This document shows, piece by piece, positions 24,957-32,567 of a stretch of 54,275 nt of DNA. The stretch covers positions 1 through 54,275 of the forward strand of contig DATILL010000113.1 of the NCBI GenBank assembly GCA_035476575.1. Direction: 5' to 3'. A model generated the notes under the pieces. It was not told the origin of the DNA. It did not search any database and saw only the letters and a list, made by a program, of their open reading frames with translations. Each line of letters starts with the position of its first letter. The stretch's first letter is position 1. The DNA is from DATILL01 sp035476575 (GTDB lineage Bacteria > Actinomycetota > Actinomycetes > Mycobacteriales > JACQDL01). The position numbers were made by a program, and so were the translations under genes.

Positions 24957-26111
24957 ATGATCGGCACGTCGACGTACCGCTCGCCGTGGCACACCGACGA
25001 GCTGGACCAGCTCCGCGACCTGGTCCGCGCGTTCCTCGCCAAGGAGGCGGTGCCGAACGCCGAACGCTGGGCCAGGCAGCAGCAGGTCGACCGCAACCTC
25101 TGGTACCGGGCCGGCGAGCTCGGCCTGCTCTGCGTCTCCATCCCTGAGGAGTACGGCGGAGGCGGCGGCACGTTCGCGCACGAGGCGGTGCTCCTGGAGG
25201 AGCAGGCCCGGGCGGTCGAGAGTGCCTGGGGCAACGCCGTGCACAGCGGCATCGTGGCCCACTACCTGCTGGCCTACGGCACCGAGGAGCAGCGCCGGCG
25301 CTGGCTGCCCAGGCTGGCCACCGGTGAGCACGTCGGGGCGATCGCGATGACCGAGCCGGGCGCCGGGTCGGACCTGCAGGCCATCACCACCCGGGTCGAG
25401 CGGCGGGGCGAGGAGTACGCCGTCACCGGCTCGAAGACCTTCGTCACCAACGGCGCCCAGGCCGACCTGGTCATCGTCGCGGCCAAGACCGACACCAGCC
25501 TCGGCGCGCCGGGTGTGTCGCTGGTGGTCGTCGAGACCGCCGGCCTGCCCGGCTTCCGCCGCGGCCGGATCCTGGACAAGATCGGCATGAAGGGTCAGGA
25601 CACCGCCGAGCTGTTCTTCGACGACGCCCGGGTGCCGGTGGCCAACCTGCTCGGCGCGGAGGGGCAGGGCTTCGTCCAGCTCATGCGGCAGCTTCCCCAG
25701 GAACGGCTGATCATCGCGGTCACCGCGGTCGCGGGCGCCGAGCGGGCCATCGAGCTGACCTTGGAGCACGTCAAGGAGCGCACCGCGTTTGGCAAGCCGA
25801 TCATGAACTTCCAGAACACCCGGTTCACCATGGCCGAGGTCGCGACCAAGGCGGCGGTGACCCGCACGTTCGTCGACTCCTGCATCGAGCGGCATCTGGC
25901 CGGCGAGCTCGACGTGGCCACCGCGGCGATGGCGAAGTGGTGGGCCAGCGACGTCGCGTGCGACATCATCGACGAGTGCCTGCAGATGTTCGGCGGCTAC
26001 GGCTACATGAGCGAGTACCCCATCGCCCGGATGTACGCCGACGCCCGGGTCGCCAAGATCTTCGGTGGCACCAACGAGATCATGAAAGAGCTGATCTCCC
26101 GCTTCCTCTGA
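24957..26111 (+). CDS. Acyl-CoA dehydrogenase
   Basis: A 384-residue FAD enzyme with the complete acyl-CoA dehydrogenase layout. The N-terminal helical domain is followed by the FAD/substrate motif IAMTEPGAGSDLQAITT (about residue 125) and the beta domain VTGSKTFVTNGAQADLVIV. The C-terminal helices carry QERLIIAVTAVAGAE and RTAFGKPIMNFQNTRF. The ending QMFGGYGYMSEYPIARMYADARVAKIFGGTNEIMKELISR is intact, including the catalytic-loop region. It oxidises an acyl-CoA at the alpha-beta bond; chain length cannot be read. It is followed after 106 bases by a CoA-transferase-family gene in the same direction, suggesting linked acyl-CoA metabolism. ATG 24957 has only a weak GAGG upstream (ACGAGGTC). 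Confidence 0.9.
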   Translation: MIGTSTYRSPWHTDELDQLRDLVRAFLAKEAVPNAERWARQQQVDRNLWYRAGELGLLCVSIPEEYGGGGGTFAHEAVLLEEQARAVESAWGNAVHSGIVAHYLLAYGTEEQRRRWLPRLATGEHVGAIAMTEPGAGSDLQAITTRVERRGEEYAVTGSKTFVTNGAQADLVIVAAKTDTSLGAPGVSLVVVETAGLPGFRRGRILDKIGMKGQDTAELFFDDARVPVANLLGAEGQGFVQLMRQLPQERLIIAVTAVAGAERAIELTLEHVKERTAFGKPIMNFQNTRFTMAEVATKAAVTRTFVDSCIERHLAGELDVATAAMAKWWASDVACDIIDECLQMFGGYGYMSEYPIARMYADARVAKIFGGTNEIMKELISRFL

Positions 26112-26137
26112 GCCACCCTTCCCCCATCCCCTATTTC

Positions 26138-26201
26138 CGACGATCATCGAGCTGTCGGGGTTAACGGAGATCATTTTGCCCCAATAACTCGATGATCGTC
26201 G
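26138..26201. repeat. Long intergenic palindrome with 14-bp arms
   Basis: CGACGATCATCGAG (26138-26151) is exactly inverted at 26188-26201. Inside it GGGG (26157-26160) pairs with CCCC (26179-26182) across symmetric unpaired stretches of 5 bases, leaving an 18-base loop. The stem does not end in a T run on either strand, so it is a poor intrinsic terminator. It sits between the acyl-CoA dehydrogenase and CoA-transferase genes and is more A+T-rich than its surroundings. It resembles a dispersed palindromic element. Confidence 0.7.
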
Positions 26202-26217
26202 CAAAAGGGAGGCCGCC

Positions 26218-27351
26218 GTGGGTCCGCTCGCCGGCCTGAAGGTGATCGAGCTCGCCAGCCTGGCGCCAGCGCCGTTCGGCTGCATGGTGCTGTCCGACCT
26301 CGGCGCCGAGGTGCTGCGGGTGGACCGGCCGGGTGGCACCGGCCTGGGCAGCCTGCCGCACAGCCCGCTCAACCGGGGTCGCCGTTCGGTCAGTGCCGAC
26401 CTGGGCCACCCGGCCGCCGCCGGGCTGGTCCTGCGCCTGGTCGAGTCCGCCGACGTGCTGGTCGAAGGCTTCCGGCCGGGGGTGGCGGAACGGCTCGGCG
26501 TCGGCCCGGGCGAATGCCTGGCCCGCAACCCGCGTCTCATCTACGCCCGAATGACCGGCTGGGGCCAGGACGGGCCGCTCGCCCAACGGGCTGGCCACGA
26601 CATCGACTACATCGCGATATCCGGCGCGCTGCACCCGATCGGCCGGCCCGGCCAGCCGCCCACCCCGCCGTTGAACTACGTCGGCGACTTCGGCGGCGGC
26701 GGCATGCTGCTGGCGCTGGGCATCCTGGCCGCCCTGGTCGAACGGGGGCGGTCCGGCCAGGGCCAGGTCGTGGACGCCGCGATGGTGGACGGCGCGGCGC
26801 TGCTGTCCGCGATGGTGTACGGGCTGCGCGCGGCCGGGATGTGGTCCGACCAGCGCGGCACCAACTTCCTGGACGGCGCGGCGCCGTTCTACGACACCTA
26901 CACCACCTCCGACGGGCAGTACGTCGCGGTCGGGGCGATCGAGCCGCAGTTCTACGCCGAGCTGCTGGACCGGCTCGGGCTGGCCGACGCGGGCCTGCCG
27001 GCGCAGTTCGACACGTCCCGGTGGCCCTGGGTGAAGGCGCGGCTCGCCGCGGTGTTCGCCACCCGGACCCGGGACGAGTGGGCCGCGATGTTCGCCGACT
27101 CCGACGCCTGCGTGGCTCCGGTGCTGTCGCCCGCCGAGGCGGCCGGGCACCCGCACAACGCCGTCCGCGGCACGTTCGTCGAGGTCGGCGGGGTCAGCCA
27201 GCCGGCGCCGGCGCCGCGGTTCAGCCGTACGCAGGGCGTCGTACAGGGTCCGCCGGCCGAGCCCGGCGAGCACACCGACGCCGCGCTGGCCGACTGGGGC
27301 ATCCCCGCCGAGGACGTCGCCGCGTTGCACGCCTCCGGTGCCATCACCTAG
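26218..27351 (+). CDS. CaiB/BaiF CoA-transferase family protein (alpha-methylacyl-CoA racemase-like)
   Basis: A 377-residue family III CoA-transferase/racemase. It opens with the family start GLKVIELASLAPAPFGCMVLSDLGAEVLRVDRP. GHDIDYIAISGALH (about residue 124), YVGDFGGGGMLLALG (about 155) and GAIEPQFYAELL (about 239) correspond to the His, Asp and Glu used by alpha-methylacyl-CoA racemases such as mycobacterial MCR. True CoA transferases use an Asp nucleophile, so the racemase assignment is favoured. It would invert 2-methyl branches so that beta-oxidation can proceed, fitting the dehydrogenase just upstream. The GTG start follows AAAGGGAGG at a short distance. Confidence 0.82.
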   Translation: MGPLAGLKVIELASLAPAPFGCMVLSDLGAEVLRVDRPGGTGLGSLPHSPLNRGRRSVSADLGHPAAAGLVLRLVESADVLVEGFRPGVAERLGVGPGECLARNPRLIYARMTGWGQDGPLAQRAGHDIDYIAISGALHPIGRPGQPPTPPLNYVGDFGGGGMLLALGILAALVERGRSGQGQVVDAAMVDGAALLSAMVYGLRAAGMWSDQRGTNFLDGAAPFYDTYTTSDGQYVAVGAIEPQFYAELLDRLGLADAGLPAQFDTSRWPWVKARLAAVFATRTRDEWAAMFADSDACVAPVLSPAEAAGHPHNAVRGTFVEVGGVSQPAPAPRFSRTQGVVQGPPAEPGEHTDAALADWGIPAEDVAALHASGAIT

Positions 27352-27388
27352 CCAGGAGCTGTCCGTACCTGGTGTCCGGCGGGATCTT

Positions 27389-28498
27389 GTGCACGTGACT
27401 GGAGCCCGCGATGTACCCCATCCGCTGGAGGCGGTCGGCGGCACGCCGACGGTCCAGCTACGGAGCCTCACCGAGCCGGCCGAGGCCACTCTCGTGGCCA
27501 AGCTCGAGCCGGCGGACCCGGGTGGCAGCCTGCCCGACCGGTCCGCGTGGCAGGTCATCCGCCGGGCCGAGGACGAAGGCCGGCTGCGGCCGGGCGCGAC
27601 CATCATCGGGTCGTCGTCCGGTGGCTTCGGCACCGCGCTGGCGGCGATCGGTGTGTCCCGCGGCTACCAGGTCATCGCCATCGTCGACCCGACGACCGCG
27701 CCGGCCGACTGGATGCTGTACGAGGCGTCCGGCGCCGAGGTGATCGTCGTCGACCAGCAGGACGGCTCCGGCTCCTACCACCCAGCCCGGCTCGCGCTGG
27801 CCAACCGGCTGCACCGGCAGATCCCCCACTCGTTCCGCGCGGACAAGCAGGTCAGCCCGCAGCACGTCGGTGCACACTTTCGCGGCACCGCCCGTGAGCT
27901 GGTCGCGACGGTCGGCGACCGGCTCACGGCGGTGGTCTGCACGGTGCGCACCAGCGGCCAGCTCGGCGGCGTCTCGCGGTACCTGGCCCGGCACGCGCCA
28001 CAGGTCCGGGTGGTCGGCGTGGACATCGTCGGCTCGACCGTCTCCGACTGGGCGCCGGCCAACCTCGCCGACGTGGCCCGGGTGCATGAGGTCTACCAGG
28101 TCAGCGACGAGGTCGCGCACACCGGCTGCCGCGCCCTGGTGCGGCATGAGGGAGTCCTGGCCGGCGTCTCGACCGGCGCCGCGCTGACCGTGGCGCTGCG
28201 CCTGGCCATGCAGCGCGGGTCCGACGAGGTCGTCGCGTTGCTGGTCGCCGACCGGGGCGAGCCGTACCTGCGTACCGCCGCCGGCCCGGCCCGGTCGGCC
28301 GGGTCCGGGCTGGCGGGGTCTGGGCTGGCGGGGTCCGGGCTGGCGGCAGACACCTCGGTCGAGGGCCTGCGGACCCGGGCAACCTGGCTGGTACCGACAT
28401 CCGCCGCGCTGGCCCGCGGCCGCCCGCGGTATGCGCCGCAGCCGGCTGCCGGGCGTGGCGCGCCGTCCGTACCTGTCGAGCAGCGGCTAGCCAGCTGA
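27389..28498 (+). CDS. Cysteine-synthase-fold protein lacking the PLP lysine
   Basis: A 369-residue relative of fold-type II PLP enzymes such as cysteine synthase. Family segments are present: GGTPTVQLRSL, GATIIGSSSGGFGTALAAIGVSRGYQ (phosphate-binding-like loop), TSGQLGGVSRYLARHAPQVRVVGVD and the late LVADRGEPYL. Where active enzymes have GGS(V/I)KDR with the Schiff-base lysine, this protein reads PGGSLPDRSA: the lysine codon is CCC (Pro). It should not form the internal aldimine, so it may be a regulatory or dead paralogue. The C-terminus carries three GSGLA repeats (28301-28345) and a low-complexity tail. The start is uncertain; GTG 27389 or 27395 are candidates, and the frame opens inside the preceding gene. 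Confidence 0.72.
   Translation: MHVTGARDVPHPLEAVGGTPTVQLRSLTEPAEATLVAKLEPADPGGSLPDRSAWQVIRRAEDEGRLRPGATIIGSSSGGFGTALAAIGVSRGYQVIAIVDPTTAPADWMLYEASGAEVIVVDQQDGSGSYHPARLALANRLHRQIPHSFRADKQVSPQHVGAHFRGTARELVATVGDRLTAVVCTVRTSGQLGGVSRYLARHAPQVRVVGVDIVGSTVSDWAPANLADVARVHEVYQVSDEVAHTGCRALVRHEGVLAGVSTGAALTVALRLAMQRGSDEVVALLVADRGEPYLRTAAGPARSAGSGLAGSGLAGSGLAADTSVEGLRTRATWLVPTSAALARGRPRYAPQPAAGRGAPSVPVEQRLAS
28301..28345. repeat. Three 15-bp tandem repeats encoding GSGLA
   Basis: GGGTCCGGGCTGGCG occurs at 28301-28315 and 28331-28345, with a one-base variant at 28316-28330. The unit is in frame and adds a Gly/Ser/Ala linker to the C-terminal tail of the PLP-fold protein. Confidence 0.85.
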
Positions 28499-28527
28499 CC
28501 GCCGCTGCGACCTGCTGCGCCAGCGGC

Positions 28528-29145
28528 CTACTCGTCCGGGTCGCTGCCCTCGTCGCCGCCGTCCTCGGCCAGGATCGCGTACAGCTTGCGCCGGGCCTCG
28601 GCCAGCACCTCGGCGGCCTGCGCCTTCTGCGCCTCGGTGCCGGTCTGGACGAGCTGCTTGAACGCCATGGCGAGCTGCACGATGCTGTCGCGCAGCTTCT
28701 GCATGGTGTCCCAGTCGAAGCCCTCGGTGAACTGCTCCCACGGCGCCTGCTGGCCCTTGCCGGCCTGCTCGCGGCCGGCGTCGGTCAGCGTGTAAAGCCG
28801 CTTGCCGTCGGACTGCTGGCTGGTGATCAGACCCTCGTCCTCGAGGAGCTGCAGGGTCGGGTAGACCGAGCCCGGGCTCGGCCGCCACATGCCGCCGCTG
28901 CGCTCCTCGATCTCCTGGATCATCTCGTAGCCGTGCATCGGGCGCTCGGCAAGCAGGGCGAGGATCGCCACCCGCACGTTGCCGCGGCGGCCCCGGGTCC
29001 GGCCGCGCCCGTGCCCCGGCGGGCCGAACGGCGGCAGCCACGACCCGAAGGCGTGGTGGGCGTTCCGGTGGCCCTGCGCGGCGGCCCCGAGCCACTGTGC
29101 GTGTCGGGCCCACTCCTGGCGGAGGTCGGCGAAGTGATCACGCAT
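28528..29145 (-). CDS. PadR-family transcriptional regulator
   Basis: A 205-residue regulator. The winged helix-turn-helix is AILALLAERPMHGYEMIQEIEERSGGMWRPSPGSVYPTLQLLEDEGLI (about residues 60-107), the hallmark PadR pattern. It is followed by the wing GKRLYTLTDAGRE and a C-terminal helical dimerisation region ending in an acidic tail. The N-terminal ~55 residues are His/Arg/Gly-rich and unusual. PadR proteins are mostly ligand-responsive repressors, often of neighbouring transport genes. It is convergent with the PLP-fold gene and divergent from the PHA-synthase-like gene. GAAAGGA lies eight bases before the ATG, and a palindrome in its promoter is a likely operator. Confidence 0.9.
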   Translation of the reverse strand: MRDHFADLRQEWARHAQWLGAAAQGHRNAHHAFGSWLPPFGPPGHGRGRTRGRRGNVRVAILALLAERPMHGYEMIQEIEERSGGMWRPSPGSVYPTLQLLEDEGLITSQQSDGKRLYTLTDAGREQAGKGQQAPWEQFTEGFDWDTMQKLRDSIVQLAMAFKQLVQTGTEAQKAQAAEVLAEARRKLYAILAEDGGDEGSDPDE

Positions 29146-29172
29146 TGCTACATCCTTTCGTCGATCGGTCTA

Positions 29173-29182
29173 CGATATATCG
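29173..29182. promoter_or_regulatory. Candidate PadR operator and promoter
   Basis: CGATATATCG is a perfect 10-base palindrome in an A+T-rich island (about 29168-29192) just upstream of the padR start, followed by the related half-site CGACTATACG. On the minus strand TATCGT or TATAGT could be the -10. An A+T-rich dyad at this position is typical of autoregulating PadR repressors. Confidence 0.5.
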
Positions 29183-29315
29183 ACTATACGTCGGCGACTG
29201 TCGTCTTGCCAGGCCCGGCTGGGCACGTGCATAGACTTGACCGGCCAGAGGGCAGCGGGGCCGATGCCCGGTCGGGACGGGTCGGGACGGGACGGGACGG
29301 AGGCGGGAGCCGCCG

Positions 29316-30380
29316 ATGAGGTTTGTTCCGTCGCCACGAACCGTGTCAGCCGCGGCGGCCAACGTGACGCACAAGCTGGTGCACGGGCGGCTCGCTGATC
29401 TGCGTCCGATGCCGCATGCCTTGATCGACCGCGGCCCGTCGCGGTCGATCTACCACTACGGCCCCCTGGACGGCGAGCAGCACGGGGGCGCCCCCGTGCT
29501 GCTGGTCCCGCCGCTGGCCGCGCCGACGCGCTGCTTCGACCTGCGGCGCGGCTGCAGCATGGTGGAGCACCTGGTCGACGGAGGGCGGCCAACGTACGTC
29601 GTGGACTACGGCGAGATCTCGTTCGCCGACCGGCATCTCGGCCTGGAGCATTGGGTCGACGACGTCATCCCGCATGCGGTCGAGGCCGTTAGCGCGCACA
29701 GCAATGGCCACGAGGTACACGTCGTCGGCTGGTGCCTGGGCGGGATCATGACGCTGCTCGCCGTGGCGGCCGACCACGAGCTACCGATCCGGTCGGTGAC
29801 CGCGGTCGCCTCGCCGTTCGACGTGGACGCCGTGCCCTTCATCGTTGCGTTCCGGCCGCTGCTGAACGCGGCCGGCGGGTCGATGATCACGCCGCTGTAC
29901 CGGGCATTCGGTGGTGCCCCGGCCACGCTGGTGCGGTGGGCCTACCAGCTCGCCTCAGTGGACAGGTACCTGACGAAGCCGCTGGTCATCGCGACGAACC
30001 TTGCCGACCGGGATTTCCTTGCCCAGATCGAGGCGGTCGACCACTTCACCTCGAAGATGCTGGCCTATCCCGGCCGCACCTTCGGTCAGCTCTACCACCG
30101 GTTCCTCCGGGCAAACGACCTAGCCTCGGGCTACCTCGACCTGTCCGGTCGACGGATCGAGATCGCCACGGTGGAGCCACCGGTGCTGGTGGTGGCGGGT
30201 GCTGACGACGCGATCGCCCCGGTGAACGCGGTAGCCCACCTGGTCGACCTGCTCACCGGAGCGGCGAGCGTCCGGTTCGAGATCGCGCCGGGCGGGCACC
30301 TCGGGGTGCTCACCGGCCGCCGCGCCCGTCGTACCACCTGGAGGCTCGTCGACCAGCACCTCGCTGAGAACGACGCCTGA
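29316..30380 (+). CDS. Alpha/beta hydrolase, PHA synthase (PhaC)-like
   Basis: A 354-residue alpha/beta hydrolase resembling class I/III polyhydroxyalkanoate synthases. The nucleophile elbow is GWCLGGIMT (about residue 139) with Cys in place of Ser, as in PhaC. The acid is in VVAGADDAIAPVNAV (about 292) and the His in PGGHLGVLTGRRA (about 329). The segment PTYVVDYGEISFADRHLGLEHWVDDVIP matches the PhaC pattern before the elbow. At 354 residues it is the length of class III PhaC. Whether it makes polymer or hydrolyses a lipid is not clear, and no phaE, phasin or phaAB genes are adjacent. Upstream DNA has short GGGACGGG repeats (29273-29305). ATG 29316 follows GGAGGCGGGAG. Confidence 0.7.
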   Translation: MRFVPSPRTVSAAAANVTHKLVHGRLADLRPMPHALIDRGPSRSIYHYGPLDGEQHGGAPVLLVPPLAAPTRCFDLRRGCSMVEHLVDGGRPTYVVDYGEISFADRHLGLEHWVDDVIPHAVEAVSAHSNGHEVHVVGWCLGGIMTLLAVAADHELPIRSVTAVASPFDVDAVPFIVAFRPLLNAAGGSMITPLYRAFGGAPATLVRWAYQLASVDRYLTKPLVIATNLADRDFLAQIEAVDHFTSKMLAYPGRTFGQLYHRFLRANDLASGYLDLSGRRIEIATVEPPVLVVAGADDAIAPVNAVAHLVDLLTGAASVRFEIAPGGHLGVLTGRRARRTTWRLVDQHLAENDA

Positions 30381-30410
30381 CGGGCGCGACGCATACCGGG
30401 TCAGTACACG

Positions 30411-32008
30411 ACCGCCCCCTCCTCAGCTGCCAACGCCTGTCCAGCCGCCTCGCCGGGAGCCTGCGCCCGGGTCTGCAGGGGTATCTCCTTCAGGAACAGC
30501 GCCACCACGACGGCCAGCAGCACGAAAGGCAGCCCGACCATGTACATGTCGTGCAGCGCCTGGGTGAAGGCCAGCAGCACCGTGGCCTTGACCTCGGGAT
30601 CGGGATCTGCTGGATCGCCGTGATGTTGCCGGTGACCTCGCCACCGGGCATGCCAGCGCCACGTGGGCCACCTGCGAACCCGACGGCCAGGTGGTGGGCC
30701 AGCCGGTTGGACAGCACCGCGCCGAACACCGCCGTGCCGATCGCACCGCCCATCGAACGGAAGAAGGTGACGGCGCTGGTCGCCGCACCCATGTCACGGA
30801 GCTCAATCGAGTTCTGCACCGCCGTCATGATCGTCTGCATGGTGAAGCCGAGGCCGGCCCCGAAGAGGTAGCCGCCGAGGCCGATAAACCAGTACAGCGA
30901 GTCAACGCGCAGCTCAGCGAGCATCCAGACCGCAAAGGTCAGCAGCAGCCCGCCGATGATCGGATAAATCTTGTATCGGCCGGTCTTGACGATCAGCCGA
31001 CCAGAGGTGATCGCGGTGCTGAAGATGCCCAGCACCACCGGCAGTAACGCCAGCCCGGACCTGGTCGGTGAGTAACCCTTGACCGCCTGGAGATAAACCG
31101 GCAGGAAGATGATCGCGCCGAACATCGCCATGCCCGCGATGAAGGTGTAGGCGTTGCCGACTGAGAAGACGCTGTTGCGGAACAGCCGCATCGGGATGAT
31201 CGGCTCGGCGGTCCGACACTCCCACCACACGAACAGCACGGTCAGCCACGCGGCCGCGCCGAGCAGGGTCAGCGCGTAGTGCTCGGTCCAGCCGAAGTCC
31301 TGCCTGCGCCAGTCAAGGTAGAGCAGGATCGAGGACACCGCGGCGACGATCAGCGCCGCGCCGAGATAGTCGATGCTGTGCTCGCGGCGCTGCAGCGGCA
31401 GCTCCAAGGCCAGCGAGGTCGCAACCAGGGCGGCCAGCCCGATCGGCACGTTGATATAGAAGATCCACCGCCAGCCCGGGCCATCGGTCAGCCAGCCGCC
31501 GAGCAGCGGGCCGGCCACGCTGGACAGACCGAACACCGCGCCGAAGTAGCCCTGGTACCGGCCACGCTCGCGGGGTGGGATCACATCGCCGATGACCGCG
31601 AAGGCGATCAACATGAGGCCGCCGGCGCCTAGGCCCTGCACTGCCCGGAAGCCGATCAGCTCCCATGTTCTGCGCGGCTCCCGACAGCACCGAGCCGAGC
31701 AGGAACATGACGATCGCGGCCTGAAAGATCACTCGCCGCCCGTACAGGTCGGAGATCTTGCCCAGCGGTCGAGGTCAGCAGGTAGGTCGTGACCACCCAG
31801 GACAGCTTGCCCAGCCCGCCGAGCTCGCTGACGATCCGGGGAAGTGCGGTGCCCACGATGCTCTGGTCTAGCGCGGCCAGCAGCATGCCGGTCATCAGCC
31901 CGCCAAGGACGACCAGGATCTCGCGATGGGACAGGTGCGTGGGAAAGCTGTCGTGTTGGGCCTGCCGGGCGGGCCGTCTGGGTCGGCCCCTGCCGTGGTC
32001 TGGCTCAT
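30411..32008 (-). pseudogene. DHA2/EmrB-type multidrug efflux MFS transporter, multiply frameshifted
   Basis: A 14-TM-type drug:H+ antiporter broken by at least four indels. The reading starts at ATG 32008 (MSQTTAGADPDG), which overlaps the MarR stop (ATGA). One base is missing near 31941-31943. A frame change with loss of several codons lies near 31762-31772, between LLTST and GKISDLYGRR. Another lies near 31665-31670, between AQNMG and ELIGFRAVQG. One base is missing near 30595-30605, before the true end VKATVLLAFTQALH and the stop at 30411. The remaining text is clearly functional in ancestry (ALDQSIVGTALPRIVSELGG, RGRYQGYFGAVFGLSSVAGPLLGG). Unless these are sequencing errors the protein cannot be made. 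The largest intact piece is 30490-31641. Confidence 0.82.
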
Positions 32009-32493
32009 GTCATCCCCGCTTCGGAGTCGGTCCGGCTCAGGTCTTCGGCGAGCTGGGTCAGCAGCGTGACGAGCTGGTGGCGGTCTGGCTCCGACCAGCC
32101 TGCCAATGCCGCGGCCACCCGGGCTCGCCGTACTTCGACTGTCGCGCATAGCACGCTACGACCGGCCTCTGACAAAAAGACCTGGGAGGCACGGCGGTCC
32201 GCCGGGTCGGGCGTGCGGTCGAGATAGCCAGCCTGCTCAAGGTTGCGCACATGCCGGCTCACCGTCGACGCGTCCAGGTTCAGTCGTCCGGCCAGGTCGG
32301 ACAGCCGGATCGGGCCGTGGCAGGCGACGGCATGCAGGGCATAGAACGCCCCAGGTTCGATCCTCCGACCGTCCGCGCTGCGTGGCTTCAACCACCGGGC
32401 CACGGCCATGAACGCCGTCAAAAGACGATCTTCCGGCGTCTCCTCCAGCCCGGGGAGACCACCCGGCCCCGTCGAGTCGCTGATCTTGACCAC
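32005..32493 (-). CDS. MarR-family transcriptional regulator
   Basis: A 162-residue MarR repressor. The winged helix is GPIRLSDLAGRLNLDASTVSRHVRNLEQAGYLDR (about residues 61-94), followed by the wing RTPDPADRRASQVFLSEAGR. Helical dimerisation segments flank it. MarR proteins usually repress a co-transcribed efflux pump and release DNA on binding the drug. Here the gene directly precedes, and overlaps, the start of the DHA2 pump remnant, so this was a classic marR-efflux operon. A palindrome 20 bases upstream of its start is a likely operator. With the pump broken, the regulator may have lost its target. Confidence 0.9.
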   Translation of the reverse strand: MVKISDSTGPGGLPGLEETPEDRLLTAFMAVARWLKPRSADGRRIEPGAFYALHAVACHGPIRLSDLAGRLNLDASTVSRHVRNLEQAGYLDRTPDPADRRASQVFLSEAGRSVLCATVEVRRARVAAALAGWSEPDRHQLVTLLTQLAEDLSRTDSEAGMT

Positions 32494-32512
32494 TCGGCCA
32501 CTCTACAACCGA

Positions 32513-32529
32513 TTGCGTGGCGCATGCAA
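32513..32529. promoter_or_regulatory. Candidate MarR operator
   Basis: TTGCGTGGCGCATGCAA is an imperfect 17-base palindrome (TTGCGTG / CATGCAA around GCG) located 20-36 bases upstream of the marR start codon. MarR proteins typically bind TTGC...GCAA dyads that overlap their own promoters. Confidence 0.5.
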
Positions 32530-32567
32530 GCTTTTCGGGACGAAGCGTTCGGTGGTCACCGGGCCGG

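Noticed and set aside
26138..26201. Palindrome as an intrinsic terminator of the acyl-CoA dehydrogenase gene
   Set aside because: No T run follows either arm and the loop is long; kept as a repeat element instead.
29316..30380. A polyhydroxyalkanoate operon
   Set aside because: Only one PhaC-like hydrolase is present; there is no phaE, phaA, phaB, phasin or depolymerase next to it.
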